DNA of 12,936 bases from JBOHHM01 sp050725495. GTDB taxonomy: Bacteria; Pseudomonadota; Gammaproteobacteria; Burkholderiales; Burkholderiaceae_C. The notes below the pieces were generated by a model that saw only the letters and a list, made by a program, of their open reading frames with translations, was not told the origin of the DNA and searched no databases. Position 1 is the stretch's first letter; each line of letters starts with the position of its first letter. Made by a program: the position numbers and the translations under genes. Shown piece after piece: positions 12,788 to 12,936 of this stretch. The DNA lies in assembly GCA_050725495.1 (NCBI GenBank), contig JBOHHM010000231.1:1-12936 (forward strand). Direction: 5' to 3'.

Positions 12788-12936
12788 ATGTCCAACACCA
12801 ACCCCAAGACCTACGCCCCCACCCCCGCGCGCAAAGTGGCCTTCCTCGGCCTCGGCGTCATGGGCTACCCGATGGCCGGCCATCTGGCCCTGGCCGGCCA
12901 CGAGGTCACGGTCTACAACCGCACGACCAGCAAAGC
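12788..12936 (+). CDS. 3-hydroxyisobutyrate-dehydrogenase-family NAD(P)-dependent oxidoreductase, 5' part only
   Basis: The ATG at 12788 opens 49 codons to the window end. After a short unstructured leader of about 15 residues comes the Rossmann nucleotide-binding motif FLGLGVMGYPMAGHLALAGH, with Gly21, Gly23 and Gly26 as GxGxxG, then VTVYNRT. This is the N terminus of the beta-hydroxyacid dehydrogenase family (3-hydroxyisobutyrate dehydrogenase, tartronate semialdehyde reductase and relatives). The substrate cannot be told from this fragment. It lies 5 bp after pilU with no visible Shine-Dalgarno of its own, so it is likely cotranscribed with pilU; a functional link to pili is not implied. 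Confidence 0.85.
   Translation, partial: MSNTNPKTYAPTPARKVAFLGLGVMGYPMAGHLALAGHEVTVYNRTTSK

Overview
The window looks like chromosomal DNA of a GC-rich betaproteobacterium, most likely Comamonadaceae (a Variovorax, Polaromonas, Rhodoferax or Acidovorax relative). The basis is GC-rich codon use, a yggS/pilT/pilU/hydroxyacid-dehydrogenase block of the kind found in beta- and gammaproteobacteria, a selenoneine gene set of the kind described in Variovorax, and small palindromic repeats that resemble dispersed Comamonadaceae repeats. No rRNA, tRNA, insertion sequence, CRISPR array or phage gene was seen.

Region 1 (1-2557) is a selenoneine biosynthesis locus. A 5' fragment of senA (EgtB-like selenoneine synthase) reads leftward off the window. 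senB (selenosugar synthase) and senC (selenophosphate synthase) read rightward as a translationally coupled pair. SenC would make selenophosphate, SenB would transfer the selenium to a UDP-sugar, and SenA would join the selenosugar to hercynine. The two divergent start codons are only 17 bp apart, and both genes lack a visible Shine-Dalgarno sequence.

Region 2 (2554-4128) is a leftward gene for a fused periplasmic binding protein and permease of the glycine betaine/carnitine/choline (OpuC/ProX) class. Its stop codon overlaps the senC stop. No ATPase gene is adjacent. Selenoneine, ergothioneine and hercynine are all betaines, so a link to region 1 is a reasonable but unproven hypothesis.

Region 3 (4253-7886) is a proline catabolism pair: putA (bifunctional proline dehydrogenase / P5C dehydrogenase, short form without a DNA-binding domain) and a divergent Lrp/AsnC-family regulator. 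Their shared 97-bp spacer carries several GTGAA/TTCAC half-sites. putA has at least one, and probably four, palindromic repeat-like segments read in frame at loop positions.

Region 4 (8023-9651) holds two rightward genes: an unrecognised 330-residue protein and an exported DUF3617-type protein with a methionine-rich helix.

Region 5 (9690-12936) holds yggS (PLP homeostasis) divergent from pilT, then pilU (type IV pilus retraction ATPases), then the start of a 3-hydroxyisobutyrate-dehydrogenase-family gene. A structured repeat-like segment fills the pilT-pilU gap. No stretch longer than about 170 bases lacks a gene.
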